From an uncultured Desulfobacterales bacterium (GTDB lineage: Bacteria; Desulfobacterota; Desulfobacteria; Desulfobacterales; G020354645), in NCBI GenBank assembly GCA_947259865.1, contig CAMYNZ010000127.1:1-9574 (forward strand): a DNA stretch of 9,574 nucleotides, written 5' to 3'. Both the position numbers and the translations under genes were made by a program. The notes beneath the pieces were generated by a model. The model made no database searches. It was given only the letters and a program-made list of their open reading frames with translations, and was not told the DNA's origin. Shown here piece by piece: positions 1 through 7,597 of this stretch. The first letter of the stretch is position 1. Every line of letters starts with the position of its first letter.

Positions 1-605
1 ACCATGAGTGGTGCGGACTGAACTTTGCACTTTGAAATTTTCATGGCCTCATTGATGCGGGATTGTATCGACTTGGCCAGGATGCTGCTGGAACCGGCAT
101 GTTTGCTCTGGATGTTGTCCCAGGGTATTTTGACGTCACCGTCTTCAAATGACGCCGATGATTTTGAATCAGATGCGAAGGGCTGGCCTGAAAATTCCGT
201 AAAATAGAAAATTGTTATCCCGCCGGCATTGTGAAGGAAACTTCCGCCCGTGTGGATACTGATAAACACGTCGGCTTCCAGATGGTTAGCCGTACTCGTC
301 CGGTCGGGTATATCCAGACCGTAATCACCGGTACGGGTAGACTCCACATTGTATTCATTTTTCAGTTCGGAGGTCAGCGCTGAGGCCATTTTTAGGGTTA
401 CGCTTTTTTCCTGACTTTTACCAGGGCCCCCGGCTCCGGTGTCGTGACCCCCGTGTCCGGGATCCAACACCACGATTTTTTTAATTGTTTTAAAAAAAGG
501 CGTTTTGGCTTGGGCGTCGATCAACAGTGACGCAAGCATCATCGCGATGAACACCAGTATCCATCGGATGGTTTTTAGGCCAAAATGTCCGCAATACGCT
601 GACAT
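1..605 (-). CDS. N-acetylmuramoyl-L-alanine amidase (Amidase_3), N-terminal part, C-terminus outside window
   Basis: Zinc-dependent cell-wall hydrolase that cuts the bond between N-acetylmuramic acid and the stem peptide, acting in the periplasm during cell separation or wall remodelling. About 201 codons are visible. Residues 1-33 form a signal peptide: basic start (K11, R14), hydrophobic core around 15-29, and a probable cut after AQA at 31-33. The catalytic domain starts at once with VVLDPGHGGHDTGA (45-58), giving zinc ligand H51; E66 in the KSQEKS stretch fits the second ligand and H118 in ISIHTGG the third. The usual motif is SIHAN, so TGG after this His is a little unusual. The final catalytic Glu lies beyond the window edge. 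The ATG at 605-603 has no good Shine-Dalgarno; an in-frame GTG at 635-633 is an alternative. No SPOR, LysM or AMIN domain precedes the catalytic domain. Family assignment is firm, specific paralogue unknown. Confidence 0.92.
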   Translation of the reverse strand, partial: MSAYCGHFGLKTIRWILVFIAMMLASLLIDAQAKTPFFKTIKKIVVLDPGHGGHDTGAGGPGKSQEKSVTLKMASALTSELKNEYNVESTRTGDYGLDIPDRTSTANHLEADVFISIHTGGSFLHNAGGITIFYFTEFSGQPFASDSKSSASFEDGDVKIPWDNIQSKHAGSSSILAKSIQSRINEAMKISKCKVQSAPLM

Positions 606-676
606 AACGGGTAATTTCTCAATTTTCCTTGACACTCAAACGGTTTAATACTATTTTCAGCTTTGAATTTAGCGGA

Positions 677-704
677 ATTTTACTGTAATAGATTATCATG
701 TCAA
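677..704 (-). promoter_or_regulatory. sigma70-like promoter for the amidase gene
   Basis: On the minus strand a perfect TTGACA (704-699) is followed after 16 bases by TAAAAT (682-677). Transcription would start near 670, leaving a leader of about 65 bases before the ATG at 605. Spacing is one short of the optimum, but the -35 is a full match. Confidence 0.55.
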
Positions 705-834
705 ATTCCAGCAATATTTCTTGAATTCAGCCCTTTGTCCGCTGGTCCGGAGCATTAAAAGCAGGTTGGAACACATTACCATCTGTTCGCCTGCTTTATT
801 TAAAATGGGCATTGGGAGCTTGACAGTAATTTAC

Positions 835-921
835 GCGAGAGTGGCGGAATTGGTAGACGCACTGGACTTAGGATCCAGCTCTGGCAACAGAGTGGGAGTT
901 CAAGTCTCCCCTCTCGCACCA
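835..921 (+). tRNA. tRNA-Leu(UAG)
   Basis: Class II tRNA of 87 bases with CCA encoded (919-921). The acceptor stem GCGAGAG (835-841) pairs fully with CTCTCGC (911-917), with discriminator A918. The anticodon stem CTGGA/TCCAG (862-866, 874-878) carries the loop CTTAGGA with anticodon TAG at 869-871, which reads CUA and other CUN leucine codons. The long variable arm CTCTG/CAGAG (879-883, 888-892) is typical of Leu tRNAs. The T arm is GGGAG/CTCCC (894-898, 906-910) with loop TTCAAGT. It stands alone; no partner tRNA is next to it. Confidence 0.97.
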
Positions 922-1016
922 TTAAAACTTTGGTAAGTGCCCGGAAAGGTTCAGGTGTCGTTGAATTAGCTGAAATTTTGGCCTTCAGAGCAGGCGAATC
1001 GGCCCAAGATATTTTC

Positions 1017-1030
1017 GATAATTGATTATC
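1017..1030. repeat. palindrome GATAAT-TG-ATTATC
   Basis: A 6-bp inverted repeat around a 2-base centre in the space between tRNA-Leu and tig. It could be a small operator, but it is AT-rich and may be chance. Confidence 0.3.
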
Positions 1031-1093
1031 CTCAGTAATTCAGTTCACATCGATCTTATACAGGTCATAAAAATCCATGTGTTCCTGCATGGT

Positions 1094-1131
1094 AGCGATA
1101 GAATCATCAATTTCTGCAACCGTCTATCGCT
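1094..1131. repeat. 9-bp inverted repeat upstream of tig
   Basis: AGCGATAGA (1094-1102) and TCTATCGCT (1123-1131) are perfect reverse complements separated by 20 bases. The right arm abuts the candidate -35 of the tig promoter, so it could be an operator or a stem-loop. No T-tract follows, so it is not an intrinsic terminator. Confidence 0.5.
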
Positions 1132-1157
1132 GAAAACAAGGCTGATATTTGTATAAA
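1130..1157 (+). promoter_or_regulatory. candidate sigma70-like promoter for tig
   Basis: CTGAAA (1130-1135), a 16-base spacer and TATAAA (1152-1157). The -35 matches four of six consensus bases and the -10 five of six. A start near 1164 would give a leader of about 42 bases. No sigma32-type heat-shock promoter or CIRCE element is seen here. Confidence 0.35.
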
Positions 1158-1205
1158 CGCCTTTGATGTTAATTCCTGGCACTTTCGCTATATGAGAGGA
1201 GTGTT

Positions 1206-2546
1206 ATGCAAGTAACCGTTGAAGATTTAAGTAGCGTAAAAAAGATGTTGCATATCGAGATCCCTGCAGACGAAGTTGCACGAGAACTTAATACAACTTA
1301 CAGCAAGCTCAAAAAGACCGCCAAAGTTAAAGGCTTTCGACCGGGAAAAGCGCCCCGATCCGTGTTAGAGCGGATGTATAAAAAAGATGTCCATGCTGAT
1401 GTCACCTCCCGCTTGATCCAGGAGTCTTTTGTCGATGCGATCAAAGAAACAGATCTCAAAATAGTCGGCAATCCGAAAGTTGATCCACCGGAACTGGTTG
1501 CAGACGGTCCTTATAAATATGATGCCACCGTGGAGGTTAATCCGGAAATTGAGATTATCGATCACAAAGGCCTAAAGCTAAAAAAGACCTTGTATAAAAT
1601 AAGTGATGAAGAAGTTGACATTCAATTAAAAACACTTCAAAAAAACCTGGCCAAGCTTGAACCCATTAAAGGGCAGCGACCTCTGAAAAATGACGATTTT
1701 GCCTTAATTGACTATGAGGGATTTAAAAACGGCCAACCGTTTGCTGAAACTCAAAAAACCGAAAAATTTTCCTTGAAGATCGGCGAAGGCCGAATTTCAA
1801 AGGATTTCGATGAGGCGCTGACCGGCATGATGCCGGGTGAAAATAAGGAAATATCGATCAAATTTCCCGAAGACCACTATAACAAGAATCTGGCGGACAG
1901 CGAAATCACCTTTCAGGTGAAACTCAACGAAATCAGGCAGGAAATGCTGCCCAAAATCGATGACGAGATGGCCCAAAAACTCGGCGATTATAAAACCCTT
2001 GCTGAAGTTAAAAAAGCGATTACAGACAATTTAAAACAGGGATACGATAAACGAACCGAACAGGAGTTAAACGAGCAAATATTAAAACAATTGCTCGACA
2101 AATATGACTTTGAAGTGCCGGAGGCGATGGTCGAATATGAACTTGAAGGAATCCTGGCAGAGGCTGAAAGGTCTTTTTCTTATCAAGGTGTTTCCCTGGA
2201 CCAGATGGGACTCACAAAGGAAAGCCTTGCCGAAAAATACCGGGACACGGCGGTAAAACAGGTCAAACGCCATTTTATTTTGAATAAAATCATCGAACAG
2301 GAGGATTTGAAATTATCTGACGACGCGCTTGAAAAGGGCTTCCAGGATATGGCCGCTACCGTAAATCAATCCCTTGAAGAGATAAAGCAATATTATCGTG
2401 AAAACAAAGACAATCTTGAATTTTTCAAACACACGCTGCTTGAAAAAAAGGCCATCAAGCTTATTTTGGATATTAGCACCGTTGAGGAGGTTAAACCCGA
2501 GACAAAAAAGAAATCTAAAAAAAAGGGTAAGGTTGAATCCGGGTAA
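1206..2546 (+). CDS. tig: trigger factor, ribosome-associated chaperone and peptidyl-prolyl isomerase
   Basis: Binds the ribosome near the peptide exit tunnel and shields nascent chains; the middle domain is an FKBP-type prolyl isomerase. The 446 residues are slightly longer than the E. coli protein (432). The ribosome-docking signature GFRPGKAP is at residues 43-50 in the N-terminal domain. The FKBP-like domain spans roughly 155-245, beginning near the NDDFALIDYEG stretch. The rest is the helical chaperone domain, ending in a lysine-rich tail (KKKSKKKGK) that is not needed for the family fold. The ATG at 1206 is preceded by GAGGAG at 1196-1201 with a 4-base gap. It is followed after 90 bases by clpP, and heads the tig-clpP-clpX-lon block that is common in proteobacteria, linking folding of new proteins with degradation of failed ones. 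Confidence 0.97.
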   Translation: MQVTVEDLSSVKKMLHIEIPADEVARELNTTYSKLKKTAKVKGFRPGKAPRSVLERMYKKDVHADVTSRLIQESFVDAIKETDLKIVGNPKVDPPELVADGPYKYDATVEVNPEIEIIDHKGLKLKKTLYKISDEEVDIQLKTLQKNLAKLEPIKGQRPLKNDDFALIDYEGFKNGQPFAETQKTEKFSLKIGEGRISKDFDEALTGMMPGENKEISIKFPEDHYNKNLADSEITFQVKLNEIRQEMLPKIDDEMAQKLGDYKTLAEVKKAITDNLKQGYDKRTEQELNEQILKQLLDKYDFEVPEAMVEYELEGILAEAERSFSYQGVSLDQMGLTKESLAEKYRDTAVKQVKRHFILNKIIEQEDLKLSDDALEKGFQDMAATVNQSLEEIKQYYRENKDNLEFFKHTLLEKKAIKLILDISTVEEVKPETKKKSKKKGKVESG

Positions 2547-2574
2547 AGATTTGATTTAGAATTGGCATCTGTTG

Positions 2575-2583
2575 TGATATAAT
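2575..2583 (+). promoter_or_regulatory. extended -10 promoter upstream of clpP
   Basis: TGATATAAT is a perfect extended -10 (TG, one base, TATAAT at 2578-2583) in the 90-base tig-clpP gap. The -35 is poor at 16-17 bases, which extended -10 promoters tolerate. Start near 2590, leader about 47 bases. It suggests clpP-clpX-lon can be transcribed apart from tig. Confidence 0.5.
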
Positions 2584-2636
2584 CTTAATGATCGCAACAT
2601 AATTAACCGATAATACATAATTAAAGGAGAAAATCT

Positions 2637-3251
2637 GTGCCGATTATTCCGATGGTTATCGAACAAAGCAGCAGGGGGGAACGCGCATACGATATATACT
2701 CCAGGCTTCTAAAGGACAGAATCATTTTTTTGGGTACCGCCATGAACGATGAGGTGGCCAATTTGTTGATCGCACAGCTGCTTTTTCTTGAGTCCGAGGA
2801 TCCTGAAAAAGACATAAATTTTTATATCAATTCACCTGGCGGATTAGTGACCTCCGGTCTGGCCGTCTATGACACCTTGCAGTATATTAAACCGGACGTC
2901 ACGACCGTGTGCATCGGTCAGGCCGCCAGCATGGGAGCGTTGCTGTTGGCAGCCGGTGCTGCAGGAAAGCGGTATTCTCTGCCTCATTCCAGAATATTGA
3001 TCCATCAACCCATGGGGGGATTTCAAGGGCAGGCATCTGATATTGAAATCCAGGCCAAAGAAATTTTACGTATGAAAGAAACCCTTAACCAAATACTGGT
3101 AAGGCATACGGGCAAAAACTTGGACCAAATAAAACAGGATACCGATCGCGATTATTTTATGTCGGGTGAGGAAGCCAAAAAATACGGAATTGTCGATCAC
3201 GTCATCGCCAGCCGTGACGACCTCGATCTTATTGATAAGTCGGAGGAATAA
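2637..3251 (+). CDS. clpP: ATP-dependent Clp protease proteolytic subunit
   Basis: Serine protease that forms a double-heptamer barrel and degrades proteins unfolded and fed in by ClpX (or ClpA) in the cytoplasm. Length is 204 residues, near the usual 195-207. The catalytic triad is visible and complete: S98 in GQAASMGA, H123 in ILIHQPMGG, and D172 in TDRDYF. The SPGG loop at 66-69 lines the active site. The start codon is GTG at 2637, chosen because AAAGGAG (2623-2629) sits 7 bases upstream and the protein begins PIIPMVIEQ, typical of the family. The short segment before the conserved core resembles the self-processed propeptide of other ClpPs. The stop is one base before the clpX start, so the two are translationally linked. 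Confidence 0.98.
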   Translation: MPIIPMVIEQSSRGERAYDIYSRLLKDRIIFLGTAMNDEVANLLIAQLLFLESEDPEKDINFYINSPGGLVTSGLAVYDTLQYIKPDVTTVCIGQAASMGALLLAAGAAGKRYSLPHSRILIHQPMGGFQGQASDIEIQAKEILRMKETLNQILVRHTGKNLDQIKQDTDRDYFMSGEEAKKYGIVDHVIASRDDLDLIDKSEE

Positions 3252-3252
3252 A

Positions 3253-4497
3253 ATGGCCAAAAAAGACACCGAAAACGATAATCTTTTTTGCTCTTTTTGC
3301 GGTAAAAATCAGAAAGAGGTTACAAAACTCATTGCCGGTCCTGCAGTTTATATTTGCGATGAATGTATACAGCTGTGCAGTGAAATTATCGAAGAAGAAA
3401 CCGAGAAGGAAGCCGGCGAATTTGACAACCTGATGCTTCCCAAAGAAATAAAGGTAAAACTTGATGAGTACGTGATAGAACAGGAGCTGGCTAAAAAAAT
3501 TCTTTCTGTTGCAGTATATAACCATTACAAACGGCTTGATACGTCGGTCAATCTGGGAGATGTGGAAATTCAGAAAAGCAACATTTTGCTGATCGGTCCG
3601 ACCGGTTGCGGGAAAACACTGTTGGCGCAGACCCTGGCCAGGTTTTTAAATGTACCTTTTACGATCGCCGATGCCACCAGCCTGACAGAAGCCGGTTACG
3701 TCGGCGAAGATGTTGAAAATATCATACTTTCGTTGCTCCAGAATGCCGATTATGATGTGGATAAAGCCAAACGCGGCATCGTATATATTGATGAGATTGA
3801 CAAAATCGCGAGTAAATCTGACAATCCCTCCATTACCCGGGACGTATCCGGAGAAGGTGTCCAGCAGGCCTTATTGAAAATTATTGAGGGTACCACCGCC
3901 AGTGTACCCCCCAAAGGCGGCCGCAAGCATCCGCAGCAGGATTTTGTAAAGGTTGACACGTCAAACATCCTTTTTATCTGCGGTGGCACTTTCAATGGCC
4001 TTGAGAAAATTATACAGAGACGTCTCGGATCCAAACTCATGGGATTTGGCGCCAACATAACCACCCAGGAAGAGAAAAGCATCGGTGACATTCTCGAAGA
4101 TGTTCAGCCGGAAGATCTTATAAAATATGGATTAATTCCTGAATTTCTTGGTCGTCTGCCGGTTATTGCCACCCTTGATGAGTTAAATGAGGGTGCTCTG
4201 GTCAGGATATTGAAGGAACCCAAGAATGCGCTTCTGCGCCAATTCCAAAAGCTATTTGAGATCGAGGGAGTCAACTTGCGATTAACGGATAGTGCCCTGG
4301 CGGCCATCGCTTCAGAGGCTTTAAAACGAAAATCCGGTGCCAGGGGTCTGCGTGCCATCCTGGAAACCTGTATGCTGCAAATTATGTATGAACTGCCGTC
4401 CATAGAAAATGTTAAAGAATGTGTCATCAGCGAGGAAGTGGTTTTCAGGCACGAAGATCCGATACTGTTATACGAACAAACGAAAAAACAAGCTTAA
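3253..4497 (+). CDS. clpX: ATP-dependent Clp protease ATPase subunit ClpX
   Basis: AAA+ unfoldase that recognises tagged substrates and threads them into ClpP. The 414 residues match the family length. In order: a C4 zinc-binding domain with C13, C16, C35 and C38; Walker A GPTGCGKT at 115-122; pore loop GYVGED at 148-153; Walker B with D180 and E181; RKH loop at 224-226; and the ClpP-docking loop at 263-265, which reads MGF where E. coli has IGF. The arginine-finger region (PEFLGRLP) and the sensor 2 segment (GARGLRA) follow. The ATG at 3253 is used because GGAGGA (3242-3247, inside the end of clpP) lies 5 bases upstream and the protein starts just before the zinc domain; a longer frame reaching back to 3166 only overlaps clpP. 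Confidence 0.98.
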   Translation: MAKKDTENDNLFCSFCGKNQKEVTKLIAGPAVYICDECIQLCSEIIEEETEKEAGEFDNLMLPKEIKVKLDEYVIEQELAKKILSVAVYNHYKRLDTSVNLGDVEIQKSNILLIGPTGCGKTLLAQTLARFLNVPFTIADATSLTEAGYVGEDVENIILSLLQNADYDVDKAKRGIVYIDEIDKIASKSDNPSITRDVSGEGVQQALLKIIEGTTASVPPKGGRKHPQQDFVKVDTSNILFICGGTFNGLEKIIQRRLGSKLMGFGANITTQEEKSIGDILEDVQPEDLIKYGLIPEFLGRLPVIATLDELNEGALVRILKEPKNALLRQFQKLFEIEGVNLRLTDSALAAIASEALKRKSGARGLRAILETCMLQIMYELPSIENVKECVISEEVVFRHEDPILLYEQTKKQA

Positions 4498-4564
4498 TTT
4501 TTCGTTCAGAAAAACCAATAATATGGTCAGTCTGCCAAAAAAAATTAAGGATGATGAGACTACT

Positions 4565-6961
4565 ATGTCAAACCAGATATTTCCACTGCTACCGTTAAGA
4601 GATATTGTCGTTTTTCCCCATATGGTTGCGCCGCTTTTTGTGGGTCGAACCAAATCCGTCAATGCGCTTTCCGACTCGATGAACAAGGATAAAGTCGTAT
4701 TTCTTGCGACCCAGAAAAGTGCCAACATTGACAATCCAAAAGAAAAGGATATCAATCGTACGGGCACCGTCGGCAAACTGCTGCAGCTTTTACGGCTGCC
4801 GGATGGAACGGTCAAGGCCCTGGTCGAAGGCAAACGGCGGGGCCGCATTGTTCGTTTTATTCCGCACAAGGATTTTTTTCAGGTCGAAATTGAACCGGTG
4901 GTTGAGCCCAAGGTGCCTGATGCGGAGGCCACCGCTTTGATCAGATCTATTGTTTCCGAATTCGAAGAATATGCCAAATTGAATAAAAATATTTCCAAAG
5001 ATCTCGTGAGCAGTGTTATTTCCATTTCCGATCCGTCCCAACTGGCCGATACTGTCGCGGCGCATTTTTCATTCAAAATCGAGGATAAGCAACACATTCT
5101 CGAAGAGACCAATCCGTCTGAAAGGCTATCGCTTCTGCTGGGCCTGGTAAAGATGGAAATTGAAATATTCAGGATGGACCAACGCATAAAGGGCCGGGTT
5201 AAGGATCAGATGGAGAAAACGCAAAAGAATTACTATCTCAATGAGCAGATGCGTGCCATCAAGAAGGAAATGGGTCATGATGACGATATAACGGATGACA
5301 TCAATGAGCTCGAAGGAAAACTCGAAAAAAAGAAGATGTCCGAGGAGGCTACCGAAAAAGTTCAAAGTGAGCTCAAAAAGCTAAAGATGATGACGCCCAT
5401 GTCGGCTGAGGCAACGGTCGTTCGCAATTATATCGATTGGATTATCAGCCTCCCCTGGTTTGAAATGAGCGATATAAACACGGATATCGACAAGGCAGAA
5501 AAAATCCTGGACGAGGATCATTACGGGCTTGAAAAGCCCAAAGAACGTATACTGGAATACCTAGCTGTACAAACCCTGGTTCAAAAGATCCGGGGGCCGA
5601 TATTGTGTTTCGTCGGTCCTCCCGGTGTCGGCAAAACCTCGCTGGCTAAATCGGTGGCCCGGGCAACCGGCCGAAAATACACGCGCCTTTCTCTGGGTGG
5701 CGTGAGGGACGAAGCCGAGATTCGCGGGCACCGGCGGACTTATATTGGGGCCTTGCCCGGCAAAATAATCCAGCGGTTGAAAAAAGTGGGCGTAAATAAC
5801 CCGGTATTTTGCCTTGATGAAGTCGATAAAATGAGCATGGACTTCCGGGGTGATCCGTCAGCAGCGCTCCTGGAGGTGCTTGATCCGGAACAAAACTTCA
5901 GCTTTAATGACCATTACCTGGATATCGATTATGACCTATCCGATATCCTCTTTATAACCACTGCCAACACATTGCCGGAGATTCCGCTGCCCTTGCAGGA
6001 CAGAATGGAAATTATTCGTCTTCCCGGTTATACGGAGTATGAAAAATATAATATTGCCGAAGGTTTTCTGATTCCCAAACAGATCGAGGCCAACGGACTG
6101 ATGGGCAAAAGCGTTAAATTTTCGCAAAACTCCGTTCACACCATTATCCAGCGCTATACTCGGGAAGCCGGTGTGCGGAACCTCGAACGTGAACTCGCAT
6201 CTATTTGTCGCAAAATCGCCAAGGAAGTTCTCAAGGCAAAAGATAAAGAGCATTTCAAGGTTTCTTCAAAATCGATCGCCGTGTATCTGGGACCCCCGCG
6301 GTTCAGGCGAGGACAGATTGAGGACAAGGATCAAATCGGCCTGGTGACCGGGCTGGCCTGGACCCAGGTGGGCGGGGAATTGCTGTGCGTTGAAACCGCC
6401 ATCATGCCGGGTAAAGGAAAGCTTATGGTCACTGGAAAGCTCGGCGATGTCATGCAGGAATCCGCCCAGGCAGCTGTCAGCTATGTCCGCTCCCGCGTCG
6501 ACAGCTTAATGATTGACGATACATTTTACAAAAAATTTGACATCCACATTCATATACCCGAAGGTGCTATACCCAAAGACGGACCGTCAGCCGGTATTTC
6601 GATGTGCACCTCCCTGGTATCGGCCCTGACCAAGCGGCCTGTTTACCGGGATGTGGCCATGACCGGTGAGATCACGCTGCGCGGAAGAATTCTGCCGATA
6701 GGTGGATTGAAGGAAAAGATTTTGGCCGCCCACAGAGGCGGGATTAAAAAGGTCATTATCCCCAAAGAAAATGAAAAGGATCTCAAAGAAATCCCCAAAA
6801 CCATAACCAAACAGATCGATATCGTAACGGCCGAACACATGGATGAGGTCCTTTCCCATGCGGTCGTCATGGGTGAAGGCGAGACTATTTTCAAGAATGT
6901 CGACGCCGCCTTTCAAATATCGTCCGAAGACCCGGTGGAGCGGCGGACACCGTTAATATAA
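4565..6961 (+). CDS. lon: ATP-dependent Lon protease (LonA type)
   Basis: Single-chain AAA+ serine protease of the cytoplasm that degrades misfolded proteins and short-lived regulators. From the ATG at 4565 it has 798 residues, as expected for LonA. The N-terminal substrate-binding domain begins [15 protein letters not shown]; a coiled-coil region lies near 180-300; Walker A GPPGVGKT is at 351-358 (K357); Walker B carries D418 and E419; the protease domain has S675 in KDGPSAG and K718 in GGLKEK, the Ser-Lys dyad. The spacing between these residues matches E. coli Lon. The start is uncertain: an in-frame ATG at 4523 would add 14 residues, and AAGGA at 4547-4551 lies 13 bases before 4565, further than ideal. 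It follows clpX by 67 bases and ends the cluster before a strong terminator. Confidence 0.97.
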   Translation: MSNQIFPLLPLRDIVVFPHMVAPLFVGRTKSVNALSDSMNKDKVVFLATQKSANIDNPKEKDINRTGTVGKLLQLLRLPDGTVKALVEGKRRGRIVRFIPHKDFFQVEIEPVVEPKVPDAEATALIRSIVSEFEEYAKLNKNISKDLVSSVISISDPSQLADTVAAHFSFKIEDKQHILEETNPSERLSLLLGLVKMEIEIFRMDQRIKGRVKDQMEKTQKNYYLNEQMRAIKKEMGHDDDITDDINELEGKLEKKKMSEEATEKVQSELKKLKMMTPMSAEATVVRNYIDWIISLPWFEMSDINTDIDKAEKILDEDHYGLEKPKERILEYLAVQTLVQKIRGPILCFVGPPGVGKTSLAKSVARATGRKYTRLSLGGVRDEAEIRGHRRTYIGALPGKIIQRLKKVGVNNPVFCLDEVDKMSMDFRGDPSAALLEVLDPEQNFSFNDHYLDIDYDLSDILFITTANTLPEIPLPLQDRMEIIRLPGYTEYEKYNIAEGFLIPKQIEANGLMGKSVKFSQNSVHTIIQRYTREAGVRNLERELASICRKIAKEVLKAKDKEHFKVSSKSIAVYLGPPRFRRGQIEDKDQIGLVTGLAWTQVGGELLCVETAIMPGKGKLMVTGKLGDVMQESAQAAVSYVRSRVDSLMIDDTFYKKFDIHIHIPEGAIPKDGPSAGISMCTSLVSALTKRPVYRDVAMTGEITLRGRILPIGGLKEKILAAHRGGIKKVIIPKENEKDLKEIPKTITKQIDIVTAEHMDEVLSHAVVMGEGETIFKNVDAAFQISSEDPVERRTPLI

Positions 6962-6983
6962 TTTCTTAAAAGCATAATATTAC

Positions 6984-7024
6984 AAAAAAGGCCTTTCATT
7001 TCTATAAAATGAAAGGCCTTTTTT
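6984..7024. terminator. strong intrinsic terminator after lon, probably bidirectional
   Basis: A perfect inverted repeat: AAAAAAGGCCTTTCATTT (6984-7001), loop CTATA, and its full complement (7007-7024), followed by one more T at 7025. The GGCCTTTCATTT core makes a 12-bp stem and the outer A and T tracts supply the U-run on either strand. It separates lon from the tRNA pair that is transcribed towards it. Confidence 0.93.
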
Positions 7025-7031
7025 TATCTAA

Positions 7032-7110
7032 TGGCGGGGACGAAGGGACTCGAACCCTCGACCTCCGGCGTGACAGGCCGGCGTTCTAACCAAAACTGAA
7101 CTACGCCCCC
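7032..7110 (-). tRNA. tRNA-Asp(GUC)
   Basis: A 79-base tRNA on the minus strand with encoded CCA (7034-7032) and discriminator G. The acceptor GGGGGCG (7110-7104) pairs with CGTCCCC, with one G-U. The anticodon stem CCGGC/GCCGG holds the loop CTGTCAC, anticodon GTC at 7074-7072. The T loop is TTCGAGT. The D loop is 11 bases, two longer than usual for tRNA-Asp, which explains the length. It is the second gene of a Val-Asp pair. Confidence 0.96.
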
Positions 7111-7165
7111 GTGTTGAGTTTAGGTCGTCCCCACCTTGTTTTATAGGCGGATGGCAACCTTTGCA

Positions 7166-7237
7166 CTGAAATTTACGATCTTCCCGCATGAAATGCGGGA
7201 CGTTATAACCTGAGCGACGAGATGGTCACAATTTCAG
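7166..7237. repeat. nested inverted repeats in the tRNA-Val to tRNA-Asp spacer
   Basis: CTGAAATT (7166-7173) pairs with AATTTCAG (7230-7237). Inside lies a tight hairpin, TCCCGCAT (7182-7189) with ATGCGGGA (7193-7200) and a 3-base loop. A competing pair AACCTGA/TCAGGTT (7207-7213, 7234-7240) overlaps the outer arm. No T-tract follows on either strand, so it looks like a folded spacer between co-transcribed tRNAs rather than a terminator. Confidence 0.45.
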
Positions 7238-7268
7238 GTTCTGCCAACCCCTCCCCTGAAAATTGGAG

Positions 7269-7344
7269 TGGTAGGCGGAACAGGGCTTGAACCTGTGACC
7301 TCCGGCTTGTAAGGCCGGCGCTCTCCCAACTGAGCTACCCGCCC
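7269..7344 (-). tRNA. tRNA-Val(UAC)
   Basis: A 76-base tRNA on the minus strand with encoded CCA (7271-7269) and discriminator A. The anticodon stem CCGGC/GCCGG carries the loop CTTACAA with anticodon TAC at 7311-7309. The T arm is ACAGG/CCTGT with loop TTCAAGC. The acceptor GGGCGGG/TCCGCCT has G-U pairs at both ends, slightly weak but acceptable. It precedes tRNA-Asp by 158 bases on the same strand and probably shares its transcript. Confidence 0.95.
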
Positions 7345-7358
7345 CCAATCAAATAGAT

Positions 7359-7370
7359 CGGGTTAACCCG
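7359..7370. repeat. 12-base perfect palindrome in the tRNA-Val leader
   Basis: CGGGTTAACCCG reads the same on both strands and lies between the expected transcription start and the mature 5' end of tRNA-Val. It may be a small operator or part of the precursor fold. Confidence 0.4.
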
Positions 7371-7382
7371 AAGAGACCCGTA

Positions 7383-7411
7383 CAGCTAACAATTTAACCA
7401 AATAATGTCAA
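7383..7411 (-). promoter_or_regulatory. promoter of the tRNA-Val/tRNA-Asp unit
   Basis: On the minus strand TTGACA (7411-7406), a 17-base spacer and TAGCTG (7388-7383) preceded by TGT, an extended -10. The bases after the -10 are GC-rich (ACGGG), as at stringently controlled stable RNA promoters. Start near 7376, about 30 bases before tRNA-Val. Confidence 0.55.
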
Positions 7412-7513
7412 GCATTAAATAGGCATGAGGGAAGGGGGACCCACCGTAATTTTAAGTTTAAGAATGGGATATTTAATGGACGATCCCAGGTATCTTTAAC
7501 GACTACAAAAAGT

Positions 7514-7587
7514 AAAAAAAAAGGGGAAGTAACGAACGGTACCAAGTCAAGTTTTGAATACCTTTTTCGGCCCCTCTCCCTTCCCTT
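7514..7587 (-). terminator. possible weak terminator after the CueP-like gene
   Basis: On the minus strand, past the stop at 7598, AAGGGAAG (7587-7580) can pair with CTTCCCCTT (7529-7521) with one bulged C, followed by a run of nine T (7522-7514). The loop is about 50 bases, so the hairpin is weak. The rest of 7412-7597 shows nothing I recognise. Confidence 0.25.
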
Positions 7588-7597
7588 ATATCTTATA

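Larger units (their letters stand above)
922..1205. other. intergenic stretch between tRNA-Leu and tig
   Basis: No complete gene is seen. It holds a near-perfect palindrome at 1017-1030, a 9-bp inverted repeat at 1094-1131 and a candidate tig promoter. Two short open stretches read like protein tails, one forward ending at 1025 and one reverse ending at 1040, but neither has a convincing start; they may be relics of decayed genes or chance. Confidence 0.5.

Noticed and set aside
629..657. TTGACA with TATTTT 17 bases later as the tRNA-Leu promoter
   Set aside because: The spacing is right but the -10 is weak and the leader would be about 170 bases; I do not see enough to call it.
820..825. 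TTGACA just before tRNA-Leu as its -35 box
   Set aside because: Transcription would begin inside the tRNA.
721..936. Forward open frame of 71 codons across tRNA-Leu
   Set aside because: It runs through the tRNA gene, starts with TTG without a ribosome site and matches nothing.
1177..1191. TGGCAC upstream of tig as a sigma54 promoter
   Set aside because: The GG and GC elements are 7 bases apart instead of 10, so the fixed sigma54 spacing fails.
3166..3252. Longer clpX start inside clpP
   Set aside because: The extra residues only translate the end of clpP out of frame; the ATG at 3253 has a good ribosome site and the normal family N-terminus.
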